Shown here: positions 17,137 through 25,168 of the stretch, in pieces | How the letters are laid out: every line of letters starts with the position of its first letter | How positions within the stretch are numbered: the first letter of the stretch is position 1 | Assembly (NCBI GenBank): GCA_009833045.1 | Contig: WUUP01000007.1 | Location: forward strand, 142,382 to 206,381 | Length of the DNA stretch: 64,000 bases | Source of the DNA: Saprospirales bacterium GYS_P2D | GTDB taxonomy: Bacteria > Bacteroidota > Bacteroidia > Chitinophagales > Saprospiraceae | Reading direction: 5' to 3' | The notes under the pieces: generated by a model | Seen by the model: only the letters and a program-made list of their open reading frames with translations | Database searches by the model: none | What the model was told of the DNA's origin: nothing | Translations under genes and position numbers: made by a program

Positions 17137-19440
17137 CTAATTAGCACATTCATCTGTGGCGAGGATTACTGATGCACCTGCTTTTACTTCAAATTCACCA
17201 TTAATACTGATGTTGCGCCCAGCCTGCCAGAATAAATCAGCGTTACCATTCACCGTGATATTACCATTCGCATTGATATCATCACGTACGATACTCGTCT
17301 CATCGGTTCGTATTGTCATATTACTATTGATGGTATAGCTATTTCTATCACAGTCAAAACATGGCTGACAACTACTACCTCCACAGTCCACACCTGTCTC
17401 ATCACCATTTTGGATGCCGTCGTCACAGGTCACTTGCTCTTGGGTGATGCGCACATAGTCTATGGCTATGTCACTTCTAAAATTATCTCCAGTGGTAGCC
17501 AGTATCTCTATGTAAAAATCAGAAGATTGATAGCCGTTCAAATTGTAAGAGAAGGCATTCCACTGATTACCTTGATCCCCACTGCGAGACCATATAGTCT
17601 GTCGCTGATCATTTCTAATGATATCTACCTGTAGTGTTCCCATATTACTACCATACATGTGATAGTCCATGCTCAGCATCGGTGCATTAAGGCCTGATAC
17701 ATTAATGCACGGAGATCTTAGTATTGCTGTTTTAGATGGATAGTTGGGCTGACTGGCCTCCACATAGATATATCTGGATCCCTGGATTGCTCCAGAGGGT
17801 CCTGTATTTGATGATCCTGTCCCTCCGCTATTGATGCTCCAGTCGATATCATCATCTCCATCTTGGCTCCAGCTCCCTATGTTTCCTTCAAAGGTAGTCG
17901 ACCAATCATTATTAATAGGAGTCACCGTCTGACAGTAGTCCACTGGACAGTCAGGACACATAGCGCCTCCACAGTCTACTCCCGTCTCATCGCCGTTTTG
18001 AATGCCATCACTACAGGTGCCTTGGCAGGAGCCATCATCTACTGTCGCATTAGGATTATAGTTGTGATCATTAGGGTTCATACAGCCAGGTACATCTATA
18101 GGCTCCGATGAGCTACAGCCAGAAAGATACCTCGAGCTGGCATACACGTACTCATCATAAATATGGGTGCCGACTTCATTACCAAATCCCTGCGCAAACG
18201 AAATACCCACTCCCGTCAGATGACAGTAGCTCATGAGTGTACCTATAGTAGGATTACCCGGATTAGTACACCCATTGGGTGCGACACAGCCATCTATAGC
18301 TCTATTGTCATTAGGTCCCCAGACACAGGCATGTGTATGAGGTGCTCCCATAGTATGCCCCATCTCATGGGCGAGGACTGCGACCGTCCAGCTATAGTTA
18401 GGATATTGGCTATAGTTCATCGAGGTCTGACTCACAGCGAACGGCACATTAGTCCCAATGGTAGTAGCCTTACACGGACCCGATCCTCGACATGACAGAT
18501 AGCCGATACCACTAAAGCTATTGGCGTTTCTTATTGATACGAGGTGAAATAAATCTCCATTAAAGCTATTCACATTAGCCGCCAGATAATTGAGTGCTCC
18601 TGATACATTAGATTCTGCTCCATAGGGGTCATCAGATGTCCAGACTTTGACTTGAGATACTTCTATAGGGACACCTATATTCTCATAAAGGATGGCTACT
18701 TCAGCGAAAGCGCCCAGAATAAAATCCTGTACAGTAGATGCACTCCTCCCCTTATTGATATAGCTCTGGTAGTCGGCCTCTACATATACCTTGACACACT
18801 CTCCAGCCTTATCATGCGAGACCTTGATTTGTTTTTCTTGAGCTGCGACTTCTACTGATTCTTCATCATTGAGACAGCTATATGGGATAGGTCCTGCCTC
18901 GATATCATTATAGAGTATATAGTGCTCTCCATTATCAGGCATACCCAGATTATAGTTGCCATGATCATCGGAGATCAGGATTCGGAGTGCATCATCTATG
19001 ACGGTGACAGATGCCACGGAGGCCGGATCATCAGAGACGATACCCCTATAGCTGATAGGTGTCTGAGCCTCTATGATATCGCCACGCTCATCTGTCAGGA
19101 TATAGCCTGGTGCCGTGATGTCAACAGGATATAGCTTGAGGCTAAACTGCTGCTCAGGACCTACGGGCACTATCATTTCGACTTCTTTCTTCTTCTGTAG
19201 CGCACCGATAGTCGCTATATCGAGTGAGAGCCGTATGATGTCCGAGTGAGAAGTCTTAGTAGATATATATTGAAACGGCGAGATCTGTGGCAGATCGTTC
19301 TTTTTGACCATTTGATCGGCCACTCTATTGATCTCGGTCACTTCTTTAGGAAGTCCCAGTTTCGATCTCTCGATCAAATCCTGAGCAGTGAGACACGCAG
19401 CCACCATGACCATCACTGCGATGTAATAGATTTTAGTCAT
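17137..19440 (-). CDS. Secreted reprolysin-like metzincin metalloprotease, second paralogue
   Basis: About 767 residues from the ATG at 19440, chosen because it gives MTKIYYIAVMVMVAACLTAQ followed by DLIERS, aligned with the sister protein; the frame is open to 19461. Layout is prodomain, then CVKVYVEADY, the zinc site HEMGHTMGAPH, the Met-turn TLMSYCH and GCMNPNDHNYNPNAT. Two NGDETGVDCGG motifs flank a jelly-roll/MAM-like domain (TFEGNIGSWSQDGDDDIDW ... ILRSPCINVSG). The protein ends with the WQAGRNISINGEFEVKAG module. The accessory domain between the cysteine motifs differs from the sister protease, suggesting different substrates. Likely an extracellular protease. Confidence 0.88.
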   Translation of the reverse strand: MTKIYYIAVMVMVAACLTAQDLIERSKLGLPKEVTEINRVADQMVKKNDLPQISPFQYISTKTSHSDIIRLSLDIATIGALQKKKEVEMIVPVGPEQQFSLKLYPVDITAPGYILTDERGDIIEAQTPISYRGIVSDDPASVASVTVIDDALRILISDDHGNYNLGMPDNGEHYILYNDIEAGPIPYSCLNDEESVEVAAQEKQIKVSHDKAGECVKVYVEADYQSYINKGRSASTVQDFILGAFAEVAILYENIGVPIEVSQVKVWTSDDPYGAESNVSGALNYLAANVNSFNGDLFHLVSIRNANSFSGIGYLSCRGSGPCKATTIGTNVPFAVSQTSMNYSQYPNYSWTVAVLAHEMGHTMGAPHTHACVWGPNDNRAIDGCVAPNGCTNPGNPTIGTLMSYCHLTGVGISFAQGFGNEVGTHIYDEYVYASSRYLSGCSSSEPIDVPGCMNPNDHNYNPNATVDDGSCQGTCSDGIQNGDETGVDCGGAMCPDCPVDYCQTVTPINNDWSTTFEGNIGSWSQDGDDDIDWSINSGGTGSSNTGPSGAIQGSRYIYVEASQPNYPSKTAILRSPCINVSGLNAPMLSMDYHMYGSNMGTLQVDIIRNDQRQTIWSRSGDQGNQWNAFSYNLNGYQSSDFYIEILATTGDNFRSDIAIDYVRITQEQVTCDDGIQNGDETGVDCGGSSCQPCFDCDRNSYTINSNMTIRTDETSIVRDDINANGNITVNGNADLFWQAGRNISINGEFEVKAGASVILATDECAN

Positions 19441-19610
19441 CAATTGGGTTTTATATGCCACCTGATTGCCATCAGATAGTTAATAGTAATAAACGGAACT
19501 TTTTTCTAAAATGTCATGGGGTGAAATGCGGTGCTATTCTCTTCGATCAAAATAGCTCTGCAAGTATATATTGATATGATCAAATAAAACTTAGGGAATA
19601 CCCCACAGCC

Positions 19611-19636
19611 AAAAAAAGTGTCATACGAGAGACACA
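19611..19636 (-). terminator. Intrinsic terminator after the DUF6794-like gene
   Basis: On the minus strand GTGTC, an 8-nt loop and GACAC are followed by seven T, about 15 nt past the stop codon at 19651. Confidence 0.7.
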
Positions 19637-19650
19637 ATGATTACTGTCTA

Positions 19651-20145
19651 CTACCCATTTTTCAAGACTACTTTTTTAGCATTCTTTTGCTCTTGTTCTG
19701 CTTTTCTTCGTTTTTCGATAGCTTCTGCACGAGTATCGTATTCTTGAGGTAGATTTTTGAGGTATCTATAGTAGGACACTACCAGATATTGGGCCATGTC
19801 ATCAGGGTGGGCTACCCCTTTTTCTTTCAGATAGTGTGATAATCTTGAGCCTTCATAAAAATTCCAATTGACTATCATCCATTTCCCCAGTCCTCTCGTG
19901 AGACGTTCTGCTACGATATCCTCTGGAGCTTCTATCATCTTAGCACGTGCCGCAGCATCGGATAGCTTATCCAACTGTAAGAACGCATCATCGATATCTA
20001 CTGGAATATATACTCCATTGATCTCAGTTTTTTGGATATTCTCCTCATATTTCTTTTGATACTCAGCAGCGTAGTCTGTCTGAGCGGTGATGCTCAATGT
20101 AGCTATCATGAGTGCGGCTATCGCCATCCTTATTCTGTTCACCAT
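19651..20145 (-). CDS. Secreted DUF6794-like protein
   Basis: A 164-residue protein with a signal peptide (MVNRIRMAIAALMIATLSITAQ). The core pattern NGVYIPVDIDDAFLQLDKL ... RGLGKWMIVNWNFYEGSRLS ... HPDDMAQYLVVSYYRYL matches the small DUF6794 family I recall from Bacteroidota; no function is known. The C-terminus is lysine-rich. It is transcribed away from the small membrane protein gene at 20228 and has its own terminator, so it is probably monocistronic. Confidence 0.65.
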   Translation of the reverse strand: MVNRIRMAIAALMIATLSITAQTDYAAEYQKKYEENIQKTEINGVYIPVDIDDAFLQLDKLSDAAARAKMIEAPEDIVAERLTRGLGKWMIVNWNFYEGSRLSHYLKEKGVAHPDDMAQYLVVSYYRYLKNLPQEYDTRAEAIEKRRKAEQEQKNAKKVVLKNG

Positions 20146-20227
20146 ATTCTATTCTTTATCCTACTCAAGAAAACAACACTGAGATTTCAAATATTATTCC
20201 ATCTTTATCAATACTTAACAGATCTAT

Positions 20228-20503
20228 ATGAGACTGGGAGTGGTCGAAATACTCTTAATCCAAATCATCATCTACGCAGGCATCTATCTATGGGATCCCT
20301 ACATCGGTCTATTGATCACGGTGATCATGAGTGCGATCTGTTTCGCTATTTTGATTTTATCCATTGTCATGGAATGGATAGAGCGGTCTAATATCTCAAG
20401 ATACTACTTCAAGATCATGATCGCATCGATCATAGCACCAGTCATAGTCTTGGCATTTTTCTCCATGATTGACCCCGAGGCTTTTGACTGGCTGGATCAA
20501 TAA
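20228..20503 (+). CDS. Small three-helix membrane protein, unknown function
   Basis: A 91-residue protein dominated by three hydrophobic segments (about 5-25, 28-50, 60-80) separated by short charged loops (EWIERSNISRYYFK). No family recognised. It starts 82 nt from the divergent DUF6794 gene and ends 6 nt before the convergent gene at 20510, leaving no room for a separate terminator. The long hydrophobic composition and codon use suit a real inner-membrane protein rather than a chance frame. Confidence 0.6.
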   Translation: MRLGVVEILLIQIIIYAGIYLWDPYIGLLITVIMSAICFAILILSIVMEWIERSNISRYYFKIMIASIIAPVIVLAFFSMIDPEAFDWLDQ

Positions 20504-20509
20504 GGCCTC

Positions 20510-21790
20510 CTACGTCTTTCGCTTTTTCTTCTTCGCCGCAGGGAATAGTACATTATTCAAGATCAAGCGATAGCCTGGACTCTTGGGATGTAGATTGAGA
20601 TCTGTCTCAGGATCATTGACATAGTGACGATAGTCCTCCGGATCATGTCCTCCAAAGAAAGTCCATGTCCCATATCCTCGAGTACCGTGTATATATCTGG
20701 CTTCGCCGAGTGCATTGTTGTCACCCATCACGAGTACATCTGATTTGATCTGCGCCTTATCGTAGGCAGTGGTCTGCCCCATGAATCCCTTGACCGTACG
20801 GGTATGGTTTTGCGTCAGCATGGTAGGTATAGGATCCCACTTAGCAGAGAAATCAAACAAGGTGAAGTAGTCACTCTCAGGTGCGATTTTTCGCTTATTT
20901 GGAGCCATATCGATGGTCGAATATTCGTATTCGAGCGGATTCTTCTTGAGCTTGAAATCTTTGAATGCGAATGTCTGACTATAGTCAAGCTTCTCCTGAC
21001 AATCAGGATCCATAGAGTCACCATCATAGATCACATCACAAATATCAGTTTTGGCTGCAGCCAATGCTATGTCATAGCTATCTGTCGCACTACACATGGC
21101 AAACATGAATCCGCCTCCCTCGACATACTCTTGGATTTTTTGCACTACTGCGAGCTTGAGCTGTGACACCTTGGAGAAACCTAAACTCGTGGCAAGCTCC
21201 TCCATTTTACGCTGATTTTCTTGATACCAAGCCTGTGTATGATAGCTCCGATAAAACTTACCGTACTGTCCGGTGAAATCCTCATGATGTAAGTGTAACC
21301 AGTCATACTGGGCCAACTTATCCTCGAGGACTTCTCTATCGTAGATCACATCATAGGGTATCTCTGCATAGGTCAGCACCATAGTCACTGCATCATCCCA
21401 AGGCTGGATCTTTTCGCCTCTCTGATTGAAGTCGGGCGTATATACTGCTATTTTTGGTGCCTTTTCGAGTTTGATCACCTCTTGATTCACCTCAGGATCT
21501 GCGATCTCATTTCGGATAGCGGCAAATTTTGCATTGGGAATCACCCTATAGTCTACTCCACGGATCTTGCACTCGGCCTCCAGCGTTGGTGTATGCTGAA
21601 ACGCAAACGAACCTCCTTCATAGTTTAACAACCAATAAGCCTCTACACCCTGCTCCAGCACCCAATAAGTGATGCCATAAGCCTTGAGATGCTCGCCCTG
21701 CTGCTCATCATCCATAGGCAGGATGAGATAGGAGGCAGACATGCTCAGTGATAGACATACGAATGCAAAAAGGACAAATATTTTCTTCAT
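20510..21790 (-). CDS. Secreted glutamine-amidotransferase-like-fold protein (databases may call it 'asparagine synthetase B')
   Basis: A 426-residue protein with a signal peptide (MKKIFVLFAFVCLSLSMSA). The conserved opening YLILPMDDEQQGEHLKAYGI is followed by a Rossmann/flavodoxin-like region (KIAVYTPDFN, YDVIYDREVLEDKLAQYDW, YVEGGGFMFAMCSATDSYD) resembling class I amidotransferase or ThuA-like folds. The C-terminus is basic (KKKKRKT). From memory, Bacteroidota relatives carry the label asparagine synthetase B. I see neither the N-terminal nucleophile cysteine nor the PP-loop of AsnB, and the protein is exported, so that label looks wrong. Function unknown. Confidence 0.7.
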   Translation of the reverse strand: MKKIFVLFAFVCLSLSMSASYLILPMDDEQQGEHLKAYGITYWVLEQGVEAYWLLNYEGGSFAFQHTPTLEAECKIRGVDYRVIPNAKFAAIRNEIADPEVNQEVIKLEKAPKIAVYTPDFNQRGEKIQPWDDAVTMVLTYAEIPYDVIYDREVLEDKLAQYDWLHLHHEDFTGQYGKFYRSYHTQAWYQENQRKMEELATSLGFSKVSQLKLAVVQKIQEYVEGGGFMFAMCSATDSYDIALAAAKTDICDVIYDGDSMDPDCQEKLDYSQTFAFKDFKLKKNPLEYEYSTIDMAPNKRKIAPESDYFTLFDFSAKWDPIPTMLTQNHTRTVKGFMGQTTAYDKAQIKSDVLVMGDNNALGEARYIHGTRGYGTWTFFGGHDPEDYRHYVNDPETDLNLHPKSPGYRLILNNVLFPAAKKKKRKT

Positions 21791-21961
21791 AAGTGTGTAT
21801 TCTCGATACTCGATCTACATAGGAGAGATAAATATATCTCATGTATACAAAACATATTACTCATAGAGCGTTCATAATATTGTTATTAATCTCCTAAAAT
21901 CTATGTTAAGACAAAGACAGATCTAATATCATTCATAATATAGACCTGAGATATAAAATAA

Positions 21962-21969
21962 TACCTTTG
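21962..21969 (+). promoter_or_regulatory. Bacteroidota -7 promoter element upstream of the VWA-like gene
   Basis: TACCTTTG is a perfect TAnnTTTG match, giving a leader of about 45 nt to the GTG at 22021. No TTG is found at the expected -33 distance. Confidence 0.5.
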
Positions 21970-22020
21970 TCGACCCTCTGATTTCAGTTATTCATTTCAT
22001 TAAGTGAGTCAATAGTTACA

Positions 22021-24126
22021 GTGCAAAATTTTAGTTTTCAATATCCATCTTGGTTGCTGGCGATCATAATTATAGGGGCGATAGCATATGCCTTGTTATT
22101 ATATTTCCGTACTGTAAGATACGCTGAGAAGCCAAGTACCTTCAGATGGATACTTGGAGTCATGCGATTTCTATCAATTGGGCTCATTGGACTATTACTC
22201 TTAGGTCCATTATTCAACTCAATACAGGAGACCTCTAAAAAGCCGTTAGTAGCCATAGCTCTGGACCAAAGTGAATCAATAGCTGCAGCCATGGATGAGA
22301 CTGAACGATCTACCCTGATCGAAAGCATCTCATCACTCCAATCCACTCTCACTGAAAAGTATGACGTGGACCTGTATACATTCGGCGCTGAGATCCAAAG
22401 TGGCACACTCGACAGCATGGTCTGGGACGGTGGCACTACTGATATAGCGACTGCGGTCAAATATATCAGTGATGTATATGAAGGAGAGAATCTCGGAGCA
22501 TTCGTGCTCGCTACAGATGGCATCTATAACGCTGGTAAAAACCCTATATACGAAAAATACAATCATACCAGTCCGATCATGTCCATAGCACTCGGCGACA
22601 CAACTCGTAGAAATGATCTAATACTAAAAAATGTATTTCACAATGAAATCGCCTATCTCGATGATCAAATGAAGATCCAAGTGGATGTGCAGGCATATAA
22701 CTCAAATGGGTCTCGCACTCGCCTGACCATCCAGAAGAAACAAGGAGAGCAGTATACGACCATAGCAACTCGGGATCTATACATAGATGACGCCGATTAC
22801 TTCTCTACTCAGGAGTTTACCCTTGATATGAATACCGTAGGAGTCAGCCAATATAGACTGAGTCTCTCTCCTCTGCCCAATGAATCAAATCGTGTCAACA
22901 ACAGCAAAAATATCTATATCGAGGTACTCGACGCCCGACAGCAGATACATATCATCGCTAATGCTCCACATCCAGACATAGCTACACTCCGCCAGGTCAT
23001 CGAGCGAAATAAAAACTATGAAGTGGTCATCCATGATGAAATCCCTAATAGTGATGCGCTCCGTGAGTCAGATCTCGTCATCCTACATAATCTCCCATCT
23101 GAAAAAAACAAAATAGAAAGTGTACTCAGCTATATCAATCAGCGCAAACTACCTCGACTATATGTAGTCGGTAGTCAGACTGATCTCCGCCAGCTAAACG
23201 CTATCCAAGATGTGGTCAACATCAATGGTCAAAATGGTGTAATGAATGACGCCGAACCCGTGCTCAATGAAGAGTTTTCTTCATTTAACTATAGTCAAGA
23301 GCTAAAAGACAGACTGCGCCGCTACCCTCCACTCAAGTCACCATTTGGCGAGTATAGCCTTAATGGTCAGAGCGAAATATTGCTCTATCAGAAGATTGGC
23401 AATATTGATACAGACTTCCCCATGCTGGCCTATAGTGATCAAAATGGGCTAAAAAGCTCCTACCTGCTCGGAGAAAATATCTGGAAGTGGAAATACTATG
23501 ATTATGTCGAAGATGCAGCTTTTGAGAAAGTCGCAGAGCTGATTGATCAGAGCATCGTCTATACCACTACTAAGGAGGATCGCAGAAAATTCAGAGTGTC
23601 CCATCGATCCAATGTCTATCAGACTAATGAAAACATAAACTTCTCTGCGGAGCTGTATAACTCTAACTATGAACTGATCAATGAGTCTGATGTAACCATC
23701 ACTATCAGTGATCAAGATGGCAACGAGTTTGATTATACCTTCAGCCCTGAAGGTCGAGCCTATCGCCTCAATGCTGGACAGCTGCCAGCCGGCAGCTATA
23801 GATATACTGCGCAGACTACCTTCAATGCTGAAAACTATACGACCAATGGATCATTCACGATCCGTGAGGTGGAGTACGAACTCTATGACCTCGAGGCTAA
23901 TCATAATGTGCTATACGCACTTTCTCAGCGTAATAATGGTCAAGTCTACTATCCCGCTCAGATCAATCAGGTCGCCGAAGATCTACTCAATGATGAGCGA
24001 CTCAAGCCGATCATCTATCAGCGCACGCAGACGGATCCTGCTATTAATCTGAAATGGATCTTTGGACTCTTAGCTTTACTTTTTGCTGGGGAGTGGTTTT
24101 TGAGACGATATTATGGCAGTATATAG
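22021..24126 (+). CDS. Membrane protein with von Willebrand A-like domain (BatA/aerotolerance-like)
   Basis: A 701-residue protein from a GTG start. Two N-terminal helices (about 12-30 and 43-62) are followed by a VWA-like fold, VAIALDQSESIAAAMDE, with the DxSxS metal-site pattern and FVLATDGIYNAGKNP. The long extracytoplasmic part (about 180-670) has Ig-like beta segments (YRLNAGQLPAGSYRYTA) and an amidotransferase-like middle (IHIIANAPHPDIATLRQVI). One helix lies at the very C-terminus (WIFGLLALLFAGEWFL). This matches a common Bacteroidota family of about 700 residues with no proven role. It is probably an inner-membrane protein with most of its mass in the periplasm. Monocistronic; it ends 50 nt before the repeat element. 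Confidence 0.78.
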   Translation: MQNFSFQYPSWLLAIIIIGAIAYALLLYFRTVRYAEKPSTFRWILGVMRFLSIGLIGLLLLGPLFNSIQETSKKPLVAIALDQSESIAAAMDETERSTLIESISSLQSTLTEKYDVDLYTFGAEIQSGTLDSMVWDGGTTDIATAVKYISDVYEGENLGAFVLATDGIYNAGKNPIYEKYNHTSPIMSIALGDTTRRNDLILKNVFHNEIAYLDDQMKIQVDVQAYNSNGSRTRLTIQKKQGEQYTTIATRDLYIDDADYFSTQEFTLDMNTVGVSQYRLSLSPLPNESNRVNNSKNIYIEVLDARQQIHIIANAPHPDIATLRQVIERNKNYEVVIHDEIPNSDALRESDLVILHNLPSEKNKIESVLSYINQRKLPRLYVVGSQTDLRQLNAIQDVVNINGQNGVMNDAEPVLNEEFSSFNYSQELKDRLRRYPPLKSPFGEYSLNGQSEILLYQKIGNIDTDFPMLAYSDQNGLKSSYLLGENIWKWKYYDYVEDAAFEKVAELIDQSIVYTTTKEDRRKFRVSHRSNVYQTNENINFSAELYNSNYELINESDVTITISDQDGNEFDYTFSPEGRAYRLNAGQLPAGSYRYTAQTTFNAENYTTNGSFTIREVEYELYDLEANHNVLYALSQRNNGQVYYPAQINQVAEDLLNDERLKPIIYQRTQTDPAINLKWIFGLLALLFAGEWFLRRYYGSI

Positions 24127-24177
24127 TCAGTGGACATCTCATAGAATAAGAGAAAATATCAATCAAGTAGGGACATA

Positions 24178-24214
24178 AAAAAAGCGGATCTTGATATCAG
24201 AAGATCCGCTTTTA
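24178..24214 (-). terminator. Terminator-like hairpin of repeat copy 1
   Basis: On the minus strand AAAGCGGATCTT pairs with AAGATCCGCTTT around an 8-nt loop, followed by a run of seven T. It may also serve the convergent VWA gene that ends at 24126. Confidence 0.8.
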
Positions 24215-24543
24215 GCAAATTATAATCCCATGAACATAAATCTTTGGCCCTGCTAAACCTCTTTTCAGGGCCCTCAATAATAACCGATATATAAACTCAA
24301 TAACTTTTTCGCTTCTTTAGATTCGGATCGTTCAGTCTCCTCTTTATCTCTTCTTCCAGCTTATATGTTTGTTAATAGAAAGCTGCAATCTTATCTCGGC
24401 AACTCTCTATTAACAAATCATAATCCCATGAACATATCCGAATTAATGCTCGCCAATCTCTTTAGTCGGCCTTTGTATTAATTCATACTACAAGTATCGG
24501 CATTCATGTCACTTCTCACAAAGACAAAATTTAATAATTATTC
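24181..24543 (-). ncRNA. Candidate structured RNA, copy 1 (363 nt)
   Basis: Read on the minus strand this is a chain of helices. An 8-bp helix GTCTTTGT/ACAAAGGC (24525-24518 with 24476-24469) has a G-U pair and encloses ATACT-TGT-AGTAT. GAATTAAT/ATTAATTC forms the next helix. TTTGTTAATAG/CTATTAACAAA encloses GTTGC/GCAGC, and GGCCCTG/CAGGGCC lies at 24272-24246. The 3' end is a 12-bp GC-rich hairpin (24181-24212) with a T-run beyond it. Several pairs are G-U on the minus strand and A-C mismatches on the plus strand, which supports minus-strand transcription. I could not match it to RNase P, tmRNA, SRP or 6S RNA. Transcription is inferred. Confidence 0.6.
24216..24238 (-). repeat. Internal 23-nt motif, occurrence 1 of 4
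   Basis: Read on the plus strand, the motif CAAATnATAATCCCATGAACATA starts at 24216, 24414, 24726 and 24921. It occurs twice in each repeat copy, always with the same single variable base (T or C). Confidence 0.85.
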
Positions 24544-24687
24544 TACATTGAGAAAAATCGAAAATAAAATAACAACTGATTATCAGTAAGTTACACCAAC
24601 TTACCGCTTTCAATTATTCCAAAAATATAAAATTTGTGATATTTTTTTGAGAAGATTTTCTCAAAATTAGATAGGATCATGGGGAAA

Positions 24688-24724
24688 ATAAAAGCGGGTC
24701 TTTGTTCTCAAAGACCCGCTTTTA
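24688..24724 (-). terminator. Terminator-like hairpin of repeat copy 2
   Basis: AAAGCGGGTCTTT pairs with AAAGACCCGCTTT around a 6-nt loop. Relative to copy 1 one A-U pair has become G-C and one pair has been gained, while the rest of the element is nearly invariant. The T-run on the minus strand is interrupted (TTTTATTTT). Confidence 0.8.
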
Positions 24725-25050
24725 GCAAATTATAATCCCATGAACATAAATCTTTGGCCCTGCTAAACCTCTTTTCAGGGCCCTCAATAATAACCGATAT
24801 ATAAACTCAATAACTTTTTCGCTTCTTTAGATTCGGATCGTTCAGTCTCCTCTTTATCTCTTCTTCCAGCTTATATGTTTGTTAATAGAAAGCTGCAATA
24901 TCTCGGCAACTCTCTATTAACAAATCATAATCCCATGAACATATCCGAATTAATGCTCGCCAATCTCTTTAGTCGGTCTTTGTATTAATTCATACTACAA
25001 GTATCGGCATTCATGTCACTTCTCACAAAGACAAAATTTAATAATTATTC
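24691..25050 (-). ncRNA. Candidate structured RNA, copy 2 (360 nt)
   Basis: Second copy of the element at 24181-24543, in direct orientation, offset by 510 nt. Outside the terminal hairpin I count only one substitution and a 3-nt length difference. The length difference falls in the apical loop between GTTGC and GCAGC, and the substitution turns a G-U into an A-U pair in the GTCTTTGT helix (25032-25025 with 24983-24976). All other helices listed for copy 1 are present (for example TTTGTTAATAG 24878-24888 with CTATTAACAAA 24914-24924). Upstream on the minus strand TTG, 21 nt and TAAATTTTG form a loose promoter match, but the TTG is not conserved before copy 1. No coding potential beyond a few codons. 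Confidence 0.6.
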
Positions 25051-25168
25051 CAGTATCGAATCAATATAATTGATACTAAAATATTGATATACAACTACTT
25101 ATAATGCACTAAGCGGCTATTATCATTCCGTAATAAAAATTATCTTCAAAAAATTATTGAGAAAAAAT

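Larger units (their letters stand above)
24127..25168. other. Gene-free 1-kb stretch filled by two copies of a structured repeat
   Basis: No protein-coding frame is credible here. The stretch holds copy 1 (24181-24543), a 147-nt unrelated spacer with its own palindromes (CTGATTATCAG; GTAAGTT...AACTTAC), copy 2 (24691-25050) and about 118 nt of AT-rich leader before the peroxidase stop codon. Confidence 0.8.

Noticed and set aside
18163-18495. 110-residue frame on the plus strand inside the protease gene
   Set aside because: Antisense shadow of a well-supported metzincin gene, with no recognisable features.
24181-25050. CRISPR array or insertion sequence in the repeated gap
   Set aside because: Only two long copies, no short regularly spaced repeats, no transposase frame and no terminal inverted repeats with target duplication.
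24181-25050. RNase P RNA, tmRNA or 6S RNA
   Set aside because: None of the core motifs I know (for example GAGGAAAGTCC of RNase P, or the tRNA-like ends of tmRNA) is present, and these RNAs are normally single copy.
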